From NCBI GenBank assembly GCA_030065935.1, contig JASJCP010000059.1:1-45488 (forward strand): a stretch of DNA of 45,488 bases, given 5' to 3'. The notes below the pieces were generated by a model. It searched no databases. It was not told the DNA's origin and saw only the letters and a program-made list of their open reading frames with translations. The stretch comes from Xenococcaceae cyanobacterium MO_167.B27. Its GTDB lineage: Bacteria > Cyanobacteriota > Cyanobacteriia > Cyanobacteriales > Xenococcaceae. This document shows, piece by piece, positions 14,887 to 24,547 of the stretch; position 1 is the stretch's first letter, and every line of letters starts with the position of its first letter. The position numbers and the translations under genes are program-made.

Positions 14887-17124
14887 ATGAATAAACGATT
14901 ATTCTTGATTTTTATCTGTAGCCTTGGCTTAATTATAGTAAGCAATTTCATCAATCATGAGAATCAGCAATTATATGGTACATCTCTAGATACAGCCTCT
15001 ATCCAAAAACATCTATTAGCGCAGAATGAAACAGAACTAGAATACCTGATTTTAGGGCAAAAAATCCCCCTCACTCTCAAACAAGATACAACAGCAGTTG
15101 TCTTCAAACCGCAAAAAAAAGATCGTGGTAATAGTGGTCAACCCTATCATATTCAGTTACAAGAACATCTTAGCGTAGGCGATCGCGCTTCGGAAAGAAA
15201 ATCAGAAGTTGAAATAACTCCTCTAGGACAGAATTATGCTCTAGTAAAACTAGCGGTAGAAGATCAAGACATTTCTGTCATTGAAACCGAAATCCAGAAA
15301 CAAGATTATGTAAAAGAAGTCTTACCAGTACTGACTCTAAGTAACAGTGATTCCTCCACAGCTAGAGATATCATCTTACCTAACGAGATAATAGTGAGTT
15401 TTGATGGGAAAATATCAGAAGCAGAGCGGGAGGCTATTTTAAAAGAAAACAACTTAGAGTTAATTCGTCCAGTTCGTTTTTCTTCCAACTTATATATAGT
15501 CAAGTCTTTAACAGCTTCGGGTGTTGAGGTCTTAAAAGTTGCTAATGAATTAAACGCAGTAACTTCTATTTCTACCGCAGCACCGAATTTTATTGAGACA
15601 TTTATTGAAGAAATCTCTCTTCTAGATCCTTTCCACCCTCCTCTATCCCAACGAACGTCCCTCTATCGCCCCAAAACGGTTTCTCGAAATGAGCAAGAGC
15701 ATCTAGCTTTTCGTCCTGATTATGATTCTTTATTAGGGATACAATGGCATCTTAAAAGTAGTCGGTTAAAGTCTTGTTTAAATAGTGTTAAAACTAAAAC
15801 CATAGATACTATTACTATTACCCAATGCAGCAAAGATCACAATTTAGCTCATCGTGATGATAATAGTCGCACTGATGTAAGGGCGATAGAAAGTTGGAAA
15901 GATAGTAATCAAGGAGAAGGGGTAGTAGTAGCAGTAATAGATAGCTTGATTCAATGGGATCATCCTGATTTAATCAATAGCATCTATAAAGTTAGGAATG
16001 TAGCTCAGAAATTACCAGGAGAAACTAGAGGTTGGGATTTTGTAGAAGAAGATAACGACACAAGACTCGAACCAGATCAAGTTCATATTATTCGTCATTT
16101 TCGTAACGCTTTTATTCTAGATTCTGCCATGATTAAATGGCGTTATCCCCAGACCTTTTCTGAGTTGAAACAGAAATATCCTCAAACTTCAGAAGCCAAA
16201 ATTATTAGAACAATTCGCCAAGGATTAGTCAACGAAGTAGCAGGGCGTTCCTTTCACGGTACAACAGTAGCAGGAGTAATTGCAGCAAATCCTCAAGATA
16301 ATCAAGGAGTGTATGGAGTAGCACCCAAGGCAAAGATATTACCTATTACTGCTGGTGATGGTCAATTTAGTGCAGTAAATTTGATTGAGTCCATTGGCTA
16401 CGCGGAAACAAGAGGAGCAGATATTATCAATCTGAGTTTAGGTCGTAAACTACCTAACTTATTGGTAATTCAAAGAATTCAACAGCTATTACAAGCCAAT
16501 CCCAATGTAGTGATAGTAGCAGCATCAGGAAATAATGGCAGCAATCAAATTGATTATCTTGCTGCTATTCCTGGTGTTATTGCGGTGGGTGCTACTAATA
16601 TGGAAGGATTCCGTCCTAGCTATAGTGATTATGGCTCAGACGCGCTTTATGGAAGTAAATTAACTGTGGTTGCTCCTGGGGGCGATTTTGCGACGCATGG
16701 GGCGTTTGGTGGTGTTTTGACTACGGGAGGAACCGCTCAACCGTTACTGATGGATGGGTTGACTATCAAAGGACATTGGGGTCCTAATTGGGATCTACAA
16801 GGAAAATATCGTTGGAGTACAGGCACATCTTTCTCTACACCAGTAGTATCAGGAATAGTCGCTTTAATTAAAGGAGAAGATAGAGATAATCGTCTGAATC
16901 GGCAAGATATTATTGATATTCTGCAAAAAACCGCTAGTTACGACCAATTAAACCTGAGAAACTCAGAAACAAGATTTTATAACACTGCTAGACCGACTAA
17001 TTTTAATTCCCCAGAAGAGTATTTCTTTGGTGCTGGTTTAGTTAATGCAGAAGCAGCAGTAGAGGAGGCAAAAGCAAGATTGTATCTTAAACAAAGTAGT
17101 TTGATTGTAGGACATCCTAAGTAA
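14887..17124 (+). CDS. Secreted S8 (subtilisin-like) serine protease, 745 aa
   Basis: The preferred ATG at 14887 gives MNKRLFLIFICSLGLIIVSN, a signal peptide or anchor; an upstream TTG at 14821 would spoil it. The catalytic triad is visible: Asp in VVVAVIDSLIQWDHPDL, His in RSFHGTTVAGVIAANP, Ser in STGTSFSTPVVSGIVALIKG. The oxyanion Asn lies in IVAASGNNGSN. A long N-terminal region of about 330 residues precedes the catalytic domain, with inhibitor/propeptide-like character (LPNEIIVSFDGKISEAER). An unusual insert with many charged residues lies between the Asp and His motifs. It is followed after 28 bp by the TPR-CHAT gene, so the two are probably co-transcribed. It likely acts in the periplasm or outside the cell. 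Confidence 0.92.
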   Translation: MNKRLFLIFICSLGLIIVSNFINHENQQLYGTSLDTASIQKHLLAQNETELEYLILGQKIPLTLKQDTTAVVFKPQKKDRGNSGQPYHIQLQEHLSVGDRASERKSEVEITPLGQNYALVKLAVEDQDISVIETEIQKQDYVKEVLPVLTLSNSDSSTARDIILPNEIIVSFDGKISEAEREAILKENNLELIRPVRFSSNLYIVKSLTASGVEVLKVANELNAVTSISTAAPNFIETFIEEISLLDPFHPPLSQRTSLYRPKTVSRNEQEHLAFRPDYDSLLGIQWHLKSSRLKSCLNSVKTKTIDTITITQCSKDHNLAHRDDNSRTDVRAIESWKDSNQGEGVVVAVIDSLIQWDHPDLINSIYKVRNVAQKLPGETRGWDFVEEDNDTRLEPDQVHIIRHFRNAFILDSAMIKWRYPQTFSELKQKYPQTSEAKIIRTIRQGLVNEVAGRSFHGTTVAGVIAANPQDNQGVYGVAPKAKILPITAGDGQFSAVNLIESIGYAETRGADIINLSLGRKLPNLLVIQRIQQLLQANPNVVIVAASGNNGSNQIDYLAAIPGVIAVGATNMEGFRPSYSDYGSDALYGSKLTVVAPGGDFATHGAFGGVLTTGGTAQPLLMDGLTIKGHWGPNWDLQGKYRWSTGTSFSTPVVSGIVALIKGEDRDNRLNRQDIIDILQKTASYDQLNLRNSETRFYNTARPTNFNSPEEYFFGAGLVNAEAAVEEAKARLYLKQSSLIVGHPK

Positions 17125-17152
17125 TTAATTTAAAATCTGATGACAAACTATC

Positions 17153-20107
17153 ATGATTACTCACCACAACATGATTAAATTAATCTCTCAAAGCGTAATC
17201 GCCTTAACTTTGATTCTGGGACAGGCTTCTGCTTTCAAAGCAATACCTTTATCTGAAGCCAAACTCAATTCATACGCCCAAGCAAATACTACTGAGCCAG
17301 AAAAACTAGCCACTGCTAATAGATTATTGGAAGAAGGATTGAAGCTATTTCAACAAGGGACAAAAGAATCACTATTACAAGCTCTTGAAAAATTCCAACA
17401 AGCCTTACCTCTATATCAAGCTGTAAAACAATCTCAGACAGAAGCAATAACACTATTGAGAATTGGTCGATGTTACGATTTATTAGGAGACAAGCAAAAG
17501 GCATTAGAATACTTTAACCAAGCTTTACCTCTTTCTAGCTCTGTCGGCGATCGCAAAGTCGAAGCTGAAACTCTCAGTAATATTGGTAGTATTTATAATG
17601 ATTTAGGAGAAAATCAAAAAGCATTAGAATACTTTAACCAAGCTTTACCTCTTTCTCGCTCCATAACCGATCGCACAATCGAAGCTACTATTCTGACTCG
17701 TATTGGTGTTGCCTATAATGATTTAGGAGAAAATCAGAAGGCATTAGAATACTTTAACCAAGCTTTACCTCTTTCTCGCTCTGTCGGCGATGGCACAGTC
17801 GAAGCTCGTATTCTCAGTAATATTGGTGCTATCTATCATGAGTTAGGAGAGAAGCAAAAGGCGTTAGATTATTACCACCAAGCTTTACCTCTTTCTCGCT
17901 CTGTCAACGGTCGCCGAATAGAAGCTACTACTCTCAGTAATATTGGTGCTATCTATCATGAGTTAGGAGAGAAGCAAAAGGCGTTAGATTACTTCAACCA
18001 AGCTTTACCCCTTTCTCGTTCTGTGGGCGATCGCCGAATGGAAGCTATTACTCTTAATAATATTGCTGCGGTTTATAATGATTTAGAAAAGAAGCAAAAG
18101 GCGTTAGATTACTACCACCAATCTTTACCTCTTTCTCGCTCTATAGGCAATCGCCAAGGACAAGCTCGTACTCTCAATAACATTGGTGCTGTTTATCATG
18201 AGTTAGGAGAGAAGCAAAAGGCGTTAGATTACTATCACCAAGCTTTACCGATTTTTCGTTCTATAGGAGAACCCACAGGACAAGCTCGTACTCTCAATAA
18301 TATTGGTGCTGTCTATCATGAGTTAGGAGAGAAGCAAAAGGTCTTAGATTACTTCAACCAAGCTTTACCGATTTTGCAGGCATTAGGAGATCTCAGTGGG
18401 GAAGCTATTACTCTTAATAATATTAGTGTCATCAACTACAATCGCAAAAATTACTTCTTAGCATTACAAAACATCAATCAAGCTATAGAAATTGTAGAGG
18501 GAATTCGCAGCAACATTGTGAGCAGCGATTTCAAAGCTTCCTATTTTTCTATAGTAGAAGGCTATTACAAACTAAAAACAGCAATCTTGATGGAATTACA
18601 TCAACAACATCCCCATCATGGTTACAATATTTTGGCTTTTGAAAATAGCGAACAAGGTAAAGCTAGAAGTCTTTTAGAATTATTAGAAGAAGCTAATATT
18701 GATATTCGTCAAGGTGTTACACCTGAGTTAGTTGCTCAAGAAAAAGAGCTACAAAACAAATTAGATGCCATAGAACAAAGCAGAATCAGTTTATGTCTTC
18801 AAGACTGTAGTGAAACAAAGCTTAATCAACTAGAAACAGAAAGAACCAAGATTTTAGAACAGTATAAACAGATACAAGCTAACATTCGTGCTAATAGCCC
18901 AGAATATGCCGAATTAACTCAACCCCAACCGATTAATCTTCAACAATTACAACAACTCCTCGATAAAGATACAGTATTGTGGCAATATTCTTTAGGGCAA
19001 GGTCGTAGTTATGTTTGGGTAATATCTCAAGACAATTTCATCAGCTATGAGTTAGCATCCATTGGAAAAATTGAATCTCTAGCCAGGGAATATCAATATC
19101 TGTTGCAAGATACTAAACAACCTGAAGAATTAATTTCTATAGGCAAAAAATTGAGCAAACTAATTCTACCAACCATTGATGAAGCCACAGAAAAACCCAG
19201 GGTAGTAATAGTAGCTGATGGTGTTTTGCAATATGTTCCTTTTGCCAGTCTTCCCATAGAAAATAATCAGCTATTATCTGATACTCATCCAATAGTTAAT
19301 CTTCCTTCTAGTTCCGTATTAGCTCGTTTGCGAACTAATCAAAAACAGAGAAGACCAGCCCCGAAACAATTAGCGATACTGGCAGACCCCGTTTTTAGTA
19401 AAAGCGATCTTCGTTTGCCTCAAAAACAAGCCTCTGGCACAGAAGATTTAGGTTACGATCCTCTCAGAAATACTCTAACAAGTTTCGATTTACAATTAGC
19501 TCGTCTTCCAGGGACGAGAAGAGAAGCTGAATCTATACTAGGTTTTGTTCCCGAACTAGGAGCAACTTCGGTATTTGATTTTGATGCTAATTTAGAATTC
19601 GCTACCAGCCCAGAATTAGGTAACTACAGTATTGTCCATTTTGCGACCCATGGTATTCTTAACAGCCAACAACCAGAATTATCAGGAATAGTTTTATCTT
19701 TATTTGATGAACAAGGAAATCCCCAAAATGGTTTTTTGCGTCTGCATGAAGTATTTAACCTGGAGCTTCCCGCCGAGTTAGTAGTGTTAAGTGCTTGTGA
19801 AACAGGATTAGGGAAACAGATAAGAGGAGAAGGCTTGGTAGGTTTAACCAGAGGTTTTATGTATGCAGGAGCAACAAGAGTCTTAGTAAGTCTCTGGAAA
19901 GTAGATGATGCTGCTACCGCAGAATTTATGAGCTATTTTTATCGTTTAATGTTGCAAAATGGTTTAACTCCAGCAAGAGCATTAAACGCTACACAAAGAT
20001 ATATGCAACAACATCCCCAATGGAATCATCCTTATTATTGGGCTGCTTTTACTCTTCAAGGAGATTGGATGGGTTGGAACTCTGAGAGTTTTGCTTCATT
20101 TTTTTGA
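17153..20107 (+). CDS. Secreted TPR-CHAT caspase-like protein, 984 aa
   Basis: A signal peptide (MIKLISQSVIALTLILGQA after a possible second start at 17171) is followed by about ten TPR units. Eight of them repeat with an exact 120 bp period (about 17484-18350; key residues LGE-KQKAL-YF-QALPLSRS). A helical linker leads to a CHAT domain of the caspase-like clan from about residue 670 to the end. The His/Cys dyad is seen in SIVHFATHG and LVVLSACETGLG, with RGFMYAGATRVLVSLWKVDD and a final WAAFTLQGD. CHAT proteins cleave protein partners when their sensor domain is triggered. Neighbouring subtilase and haemagglutinin genes suggest an extracytoplasmic processing role. The target is unknown. Confidence 0.92.
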   Translation: MITHHNMIKLISQSVIALTLILGQASAFKAIPLSEAKLNSYAQANTTEPEKLATANRLLEEGLKLFQQGTKESLLQALEKFQQALPLYQAVKQSQTEAITLLRIGRCYDLLGDKQKALEYFNQALPLSSSVGDRKVEAETLSNIGSIYNDLGENQKALEYFNQALPLSRSITDRTIEATILTRIGVAYNDLGENQKALEYFNQALPLSRSVGDGTVEARILSNIGAIYHELGEKQKALDYYHQALPLSRSVNGRRIEATTLSNIGAIYHELGEKQKALDYFNQALPLSRSVGDRRMEAITLNNIAAVYNDLEKKQKALDYYHQSLPLSRSIGNRQGQARTLNNIGAVYHELGEKQKALDYYHQALPIFRSIGEPTGQARTLNNIGAVYHELGEKQKVLDYFNQALPILQALGDLSGEAITLNNISVINYNRKNYFLALQNINQAIEIVEGIRSNIVSSDFKASYFSIVEGYYKLKTAILMELHQQHPHHGYNILAFENSEQGKARSLLELLEEANIDIRQGVTPELVAQEKELQNKLDAIEQSRISLCLQDCSETKLNQLETERTKILEQYKQIQANIRANSPEYAELTQPQPINLQQLQQLLDKDTVLWQYSLGQGRSYVWVISQDNFISYELASIGKIESLAREYQYLLQDTKQPEELISIGKKLSKLILPTIDEATEKPRVVIVADGVLQYVPFASLPIENNQLLSDTHPIVNLPSSSVLARLRTNQKQRRPAPKQLAILADPVFSKSDLRLPQKQASGTEDLGYDPLRNTLTSFDLQLARLPGTRREAESILGFVPELGATSVFDFDANLEFATSPELGNYSIVHFATHGILNSQQPELSGIVLSLFDEQGNPQNGFLRLHEVFNLELPAELVVLSACETGLGKQIRGEGLVGLTRGFMYAGATRVLVSLWKVDDAATAEFMSYFYRLMLQNGLTPARALNATQRYMQQHPQWNHPYYWAAFTLQGDWMGWNSESFASFF

Positions 20108-21117
20108 GCTATTCCTACTGTGTTGTTTTTAACCGACACGATAACCAGTTAAATTGTAGAATTGCGTAAAATTTTAACTACTTTGTCCCAATGAAACTAA
20201 TATCCTGGTCATTTCTCAGTTTATTTTTCGTCCCTACATCCATTGTGCCAGCCTTCGCCCAAATTACTACTGATGGCAGTACCAATACTACTTTAACTCC
20301 TACCGATAATGGAATAAGAATAGATGATGGAGAACGCGCTGGCGGTAACTTATTTCACAGTTTTGGAGAATTTTCCGTACCTACAGGAAGTGAAGCTTTC
20401 TTTAACAATGCTAATAATATAGTTAACATCTTTTCTCGCGTTACAGGCGGAAATATCTCCAATATTGATGGATTGATTCGTGCTAATGGTGGAGCGAATT
20501 TATTTTTAATTAATCCTGCTGGTATTTTGTTTGGTGAAGGTGCAAGATTAGATATTGGTGGTTCATTTTATGGCAGTACCGCCAATAGTATTTTATTTCC
20601 TGATGGAATAGAATTTAGCGCGATAAATTTAGATAATTCTCCTTTATTGACTATTAATGCCCCTATTGGTTTAAATTTTCGGGATAATCCTGGTTTAATT
20701 GCCGTCAATGGTAGTAATCTGCAAGTAGATAACGGACAGGCTTTAAGCCTGGTGGGTGGGGATGTGTTCTTAGATGGTGCTTCCTTACAGGCATCAGGAG
20801 GTAGAGTTGAGTTAGGAGGAGTCAGCAGCGAAGGAATAGTAGAGTTGAATATCCTACAGTCAGAAGGGACATCAGAGTTGGCTTCTTTGAATTTTCCTAC
20901 TGATGTAGAGGGAGCAGAAATATATCTAATTAATGGAACTTTGGTTAATGTTGTGGCAGAAGACGGTGGTAGTATCGCTCTCAATGGCAGCAATGTAAAT
21001 CTACTAAGAAGTAGTAGTCTGCAAGCTGGAATAGCGGAAGGACAAGGCACACCTTCCAGCCAAGCAGGAAATATTACAATAAATGCGGAAAACAGAGTGG
21101 TTATTGATGGTACAGGA

Positions 21118-21354
21118 ACATTCGACAGCTTTTTGGTCACTGGTGCATTTAACCAAGTAGCAGATGGAGCTACGGGTAACGCTGGTAACATCGAGATTAA
21201 TCCAAGTAATGGTAATGTTGAGGTAACTCAAGAGTTAACTAATTTTAGATGAACATTCAACAGTTCGGTCACTGGTGCATTTAACCAAGTAGCGGATGGA
21301 GCTACGGGTAACGCTGGTAACATCGAGATTAATGCAAGTAATGTTGAGGTAACT
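21118..21354 (+). repeat. 135 bp tandem duplication inside the haemagglutinin gene
   Basis: Unit 1 starts at 21118 (ACATTCGACAG) and unit 2 at 21253 (ACATTCAACAG). Both continue with near-identical sequence through GGTCACTGGTGCATTTAACC to GAGGTAACT. The period is 45 codons, with in-frame differences of 3 and 6 bases later. The gene's only internal stop sits exactly at the boundary of unit 2. Confidence 0.85.
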
Positions 21355-21450
21355 AATGGCGGTCAACTCAATACTAGTACTCTGGGTACGGGAAATTCTG
21401 GCACAATCCAAATCAATGCTACAGGTAGAGTAGTGTTTGATTCCTCCAGT

Positions 21451-22200
21451 TCAGCAGAGAGCCTAGTGGGAGAGAATGGGGTAGGCAATTCAGGTGGTAT
21501 TCAAATCCAAGCAGCTAATGTGGAGATTACCGATGGGGCGCAACTGACTACTACTACTTTGGGTAGGGGAAATTCTGGCACAATCCGAATTAATGCCACT
21601 GGTAGAGTGGTGTTTGATGGGACTGTACAAGTGCGTGATGAAATTGGAAGAGTGCCGTTGGGTGGCGGAGTGTTTATACCAGAATTTTCATTTTCTGAAT
21701 TGGCAAGTTCAGCAGAGAGCCTAGTGGGAGAGAATGGGATAGGCAATTCAGGTGGTATTCAAATCCAAGCAGCTAATGTGGAGATTACCGATGGGGCGCA
21801 ACTGACTACTACTACTCTGGGTAGGGGAGATTCAAGTTTGATTGATATTAGTGCTACTGATACAGTGGTGTTTGATTCCTCCAGTTCAGCAGTGAGCCTA
21901 GTGGGAGAGAATGGGGTAGGCAATTCAGGTGGTATTGAAATCCAAGCAGCTAATGTGGAGATTACCGATAGGGCGCAACTGACTACCACTACTCTGGGTA
22001 GGGGAAATTCAGGTTTGATTGATATTACTGCTACTGATACAGTGAGGTTTGATTCCTCCAGTTCAGCAGTGAGCCTAGTGGGAGAAAATGGGGTAGGCAA
22101 TTCAGGTGGTATTGAAATCCAAGCAGCTAATGTGGAGATTACCGATAGGGCGCAACTGACTACTACTAATCTGGGTAGGGGGGATTCGGGTTTGATTGAT
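21451..22200 (+). repeat. Four long repeats in the haemagglutinin beta-helix
   Basis: Copies begin at 21451, 21709, 21886 and 22063, so the last three have a 177 bp (59-codon) period and the first carries an 81 bp extra piece. The encoded unit includes SLVGENGVGNSGGI, IQAANVEITD, AQLTTTTLGRG. DNA identity is very high, which points to recent duplication or gene conversion. Confidence 0.88.
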
Positions 22201-23123
22201 ATTACTGCTACTGATACTATCCTCTTGGATGGACGGACGAGGGATGGATTCGGGGGTTTCCCTGCTTTGGTTAGAACAGGAGCATTAGGTGATGCAGTAG
22301 AAATCCCAGAAAATAATACCAATAATCCTAGTGATTTTGCTGCAACAGTAGCATTAAGTAGTGGAGAACAAATCCAAATTGGTACGACTAACCTAACTCG
22401 CACCAATGAAGGGCAAATTCAAATTACTAGCAGTAATTTTGGTGGGGGCAATACACTTTTCGACTTTAGAGTCACCATTACGAATAATAGTATTGATGGG
22501 AATGATACTATTTCTGTTTCTGTGGAACATAGACCCCCTGGTGGCGGTGGCATATCTCCTATTACAACAACCATAACAATTACTCTGACCCCAATTAATA
22601 GTGATACAGATTCTGTGCCTCAAGAGAACAGGGATGGATTGGGTAATGGGGCTGATACGGTTTCTGTGCCTCAAGAGGACAAGGATCGATTAGGTAATAG
22701 CATAATTACTAGTTGGGTTGGACAAGATGCTTGTACTTCTGATGCAGGAGCATCTGGGTTAGTGCTTAAAGGTAACGGAGGAGTCCCACCAGCACCCAAT
22801 TTACCTTTAAATGCTGAATTACTGCTTGGTGATAGCAAACCTATCACGCCTAATATTTCTCAGGTCAATAATCAGCAAACAACCCAGAATAATACATTTC
22901 AAGTTCAACCAGTTAAAACATCTGTTGGAGATATTTATCCAGCCAGAGGAATCATGAAAACTGAAGATGGCAGAGTGATTTTAACTGCTTATCCCACTGG
23001 CAATAATACAGTTCGGGTTGCTAGGGATGCAGCAAATTGTCATCAAATACAATAGCAATGACTGATTCAAAGGTTATACTCATAAGTACCCGATGTACGA
23101 TTAATTTAACATTTGGTGGAGGT

Positions 23124-23151
23124 AGGCAATAGGCAATAGGCAATAGGCAAT
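23124..23151. repeat. Heptamer short tandem repeat (AGGCAAT x4)
   Basis: Four perfect AGGCAAT units, followed by a degenerate AGGGAAA. Heptameric short tandem repeats between genes are a known cyanobacterial feature. Confidence 0.8.
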
Positions 23152-23288
23152 AGGGAAATATAACCTCGTTATCAATATACAAATAATTTTGCCTACCTAC
23201 ATATCTTGCACCTTAAACCCATACAGCTACCACACTCAAGTTTCGCGGATTAAACAATCAGTCTATTTTAATAGACTACAAATTTGTT

Positions 23289-23320
23289 GAACCTCCCATC
23301 GCTAAAAGCGAGGGATTCCC
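23289..23320. repeat. Palindrome resembling an IS200/IS605 end
   Basis: TCGCT-AAA-AGCGA lies within ACCTCCCATCGCTAAAAGCG and is followed by AGGGATTCCC. Just upstream, AGTCTATT TTAATAGACT (about 23260-23279) forms a second small palindrome. The arrangement resembles remnant ends of IS200/IS605 elements. The rest of the gap 23056-23440 holds the heptamer repeat and nothing gene-like. Confidence 0.4.
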
Positions 23321-23440
23321 TTTGAGACTCTTAAGCAAACTTAAATAGAAATGGTATTAGTCCTCTTGAGAGAACACAGGTAGTATCAGCCAAGAAATTG
23401 ATTTTAAGATGATGTATCCCACTGATGCAAGAATTGATTT

Positions 23441-24244
23441 CTATGCAATTGCTTCTTTAAGACTCTTACAAAACTCCCCAATAGCTTGTAAACCTTCTTC
23501 TGGACTTCCTTGGGATAAACGCTTAACTAAGGCACTACCCACAATAGCAGCATCAGCACCCCAGTCTTTAACCTGTTTTGCTTGTTCAGGGGAAGAGATA
23601 CCAAAACCCACACCAATAGGTTTATCAGTTACTTTGCGTAAATCTAAAAGTAAATCTTTCACTCTTGTACCCATCTGAGTACGCATTCCTGTAACACCAG
23701 TGACAGAGACAAGATAAATAAAGCCTTGAGACTTAGCAGCTATCGCTTCTATCCGTTCCTGAGAACTAGTAGGAGCAACTAACAGTGTAACTTCTATTCC
23801 CATTTTTTGTGCAGTTTCCAGCAAAATTTCTGCTTCTTCTAGAGGGAGATCGGGTACAATTAACCCCTTGACCCCTGCGGATTTAATTTGCTGTAAAAAA
23901 GCTTCGAGTCCTCGGTAATAAATTGGATTATAGTAAGTGAAGAGAATAATCGGAACATCAATCTTACTGCTAGTTTCTCGAACAATATTTAAGACATCTT
24001 CTAACTTTACTCCCTTTTCCAAGGCTCTAGTCGCAGCAGCTTGAATTGTGGGACCATCTGCGAGAGGATCCGAATAAGGTACACCAAGTTCGATCACATC
24101 TGCGCCATTTTCTGCTAATACTTGTAGGGCTTTCCCTGTCGTCTCTAGATCAGGATCACCAGCAGTAATAAAAGGAATCAAAGCGCATTGATTATGAGAT
24201 TTTAACTGGTTAAGGCGATCGCCAACAGAAGTCATAGTAAACAT
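23441..24244 (-). CDS. trpA: Tryptophan synthase alpha subunit TrpA
   Basis: TrpA cleaves indole-3-glycerol phosphate to indole and glyceraldehyde-3-phosphate and passes indole to TrpB. Key blocks: [16 protein letters not shown] near the N-terminus, [20 protein letters not shown] with the catalytic Glu, [30 protein letters not shown] with the catalytic Asp, [12 protein letters not shown], and the phosphate-binding [11 protein letters not shown] and [13 protein letters not shown]. The length of 267 residues is normal. The ATG at 24244 is used here; a second ATG three codons later is also possible. trpB is not adjacent, as is usual in cyanobacteria with scattered trp genes. Confidence 0.98.
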   Translation of the reverse strand: MFTMTSVGDRLNQLKSHNQCALIPFITAGDPDLETTGKALQVLAENGADVIELGVPYSDPLADGPTIQAAATRALEKGVKLEDVLNIVRETSSKIDVPIILFTYYNPIYYRGLEAFLQQIKSAGVKGLIVPDLPLEEAEILLETAQKMGIEVTLLVAPTSSQERIEAIAAKSQGFIYLVSVTGVTGMRTQMGTRVKDLLLDLRKVTDKPIGVGFGISSPEQAKQVKDWGADAAIVGSALVKRLSQGSPEEGLQAIGEFCKSLKEAIA

Positions 24245-24547
24245 ATTTTTCTAACAAGCCTGATAATTATACATCTGGTGGTAGGTGATTCATAATTCAT
24301 CATTTACCATTCATCATTTATTAGGGAGTGATTGCTGACGGGGAGACAACCGCCAAAATCCATATATGACAAGGTACTTATTAGCTTTCGTACCTCAGTA
24401 AAAATATCAGTTAAATTAACTTAATATTCAACTTTTTATTAAGCAAAAACGCTACCGTAGCTGATTTAATCTATTGCCTCTTGCACCTGTTACTAAGTTC
24501 ACCGTTACTTTTGAGAAACGGTCTAACAATCAACAAAATATTAAATA
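24245..24547. other. Noncoding gap with short ATTCATCATT repeats
   Basis: No gene is seen. Near-repeats of ATTCATCATTTA lie at about 24292-24320, a type of sequence common between genes in this kind of genome. The gap must hold the trpA promoter on the minus strand, but no convincing -10/-35 pair was picked out. Confidence 0.45.

Larger units (their letters stand above)
20191..23055 (+). pseudogene. Two-partner-secretion haemagglutinin, one in-frame stop
   Basis: The ATG at 20191 starts a signal peptide (MKLISWSFLSLFFVPTSIVP) and a haemagglutinin N-terminal secretion domain with ITTDGSTNTTLTPTDNG, GGNLFHSFGEFSVP, FSRVTGGNISNIDGLI and NLFLINPAGILFGE. This domain guides export through a TpsB/FhaC-type porin, which is not in the window. 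A beta-helix of repeats follows, then a cyanobacterial C-terminal part ending GRVILTAYPTGNNTVRVARD. Frame 1 is open for all 954 codons except one TGA at 21250-21252. Comparison with the upstream repeat copy shows GGA at that place, so the stop looks like a single G to T change. Unless read through, only 353 residues are made. Confidence 0.88.

Noticed and set aside
17470-18440. CRISPR array
   Set aside because: The regular 120 bp repeat is coding TPR sequence in one long frame, with no conserved repeat/variable spacer pattern.
20568-22406. Long minus-strand frames inside the haemagglutinin gene
   Set aside because: They mirror the repetitive plus-strand coding sequence, lack ribosome binding sites and family signatures, and repeat with the same period.
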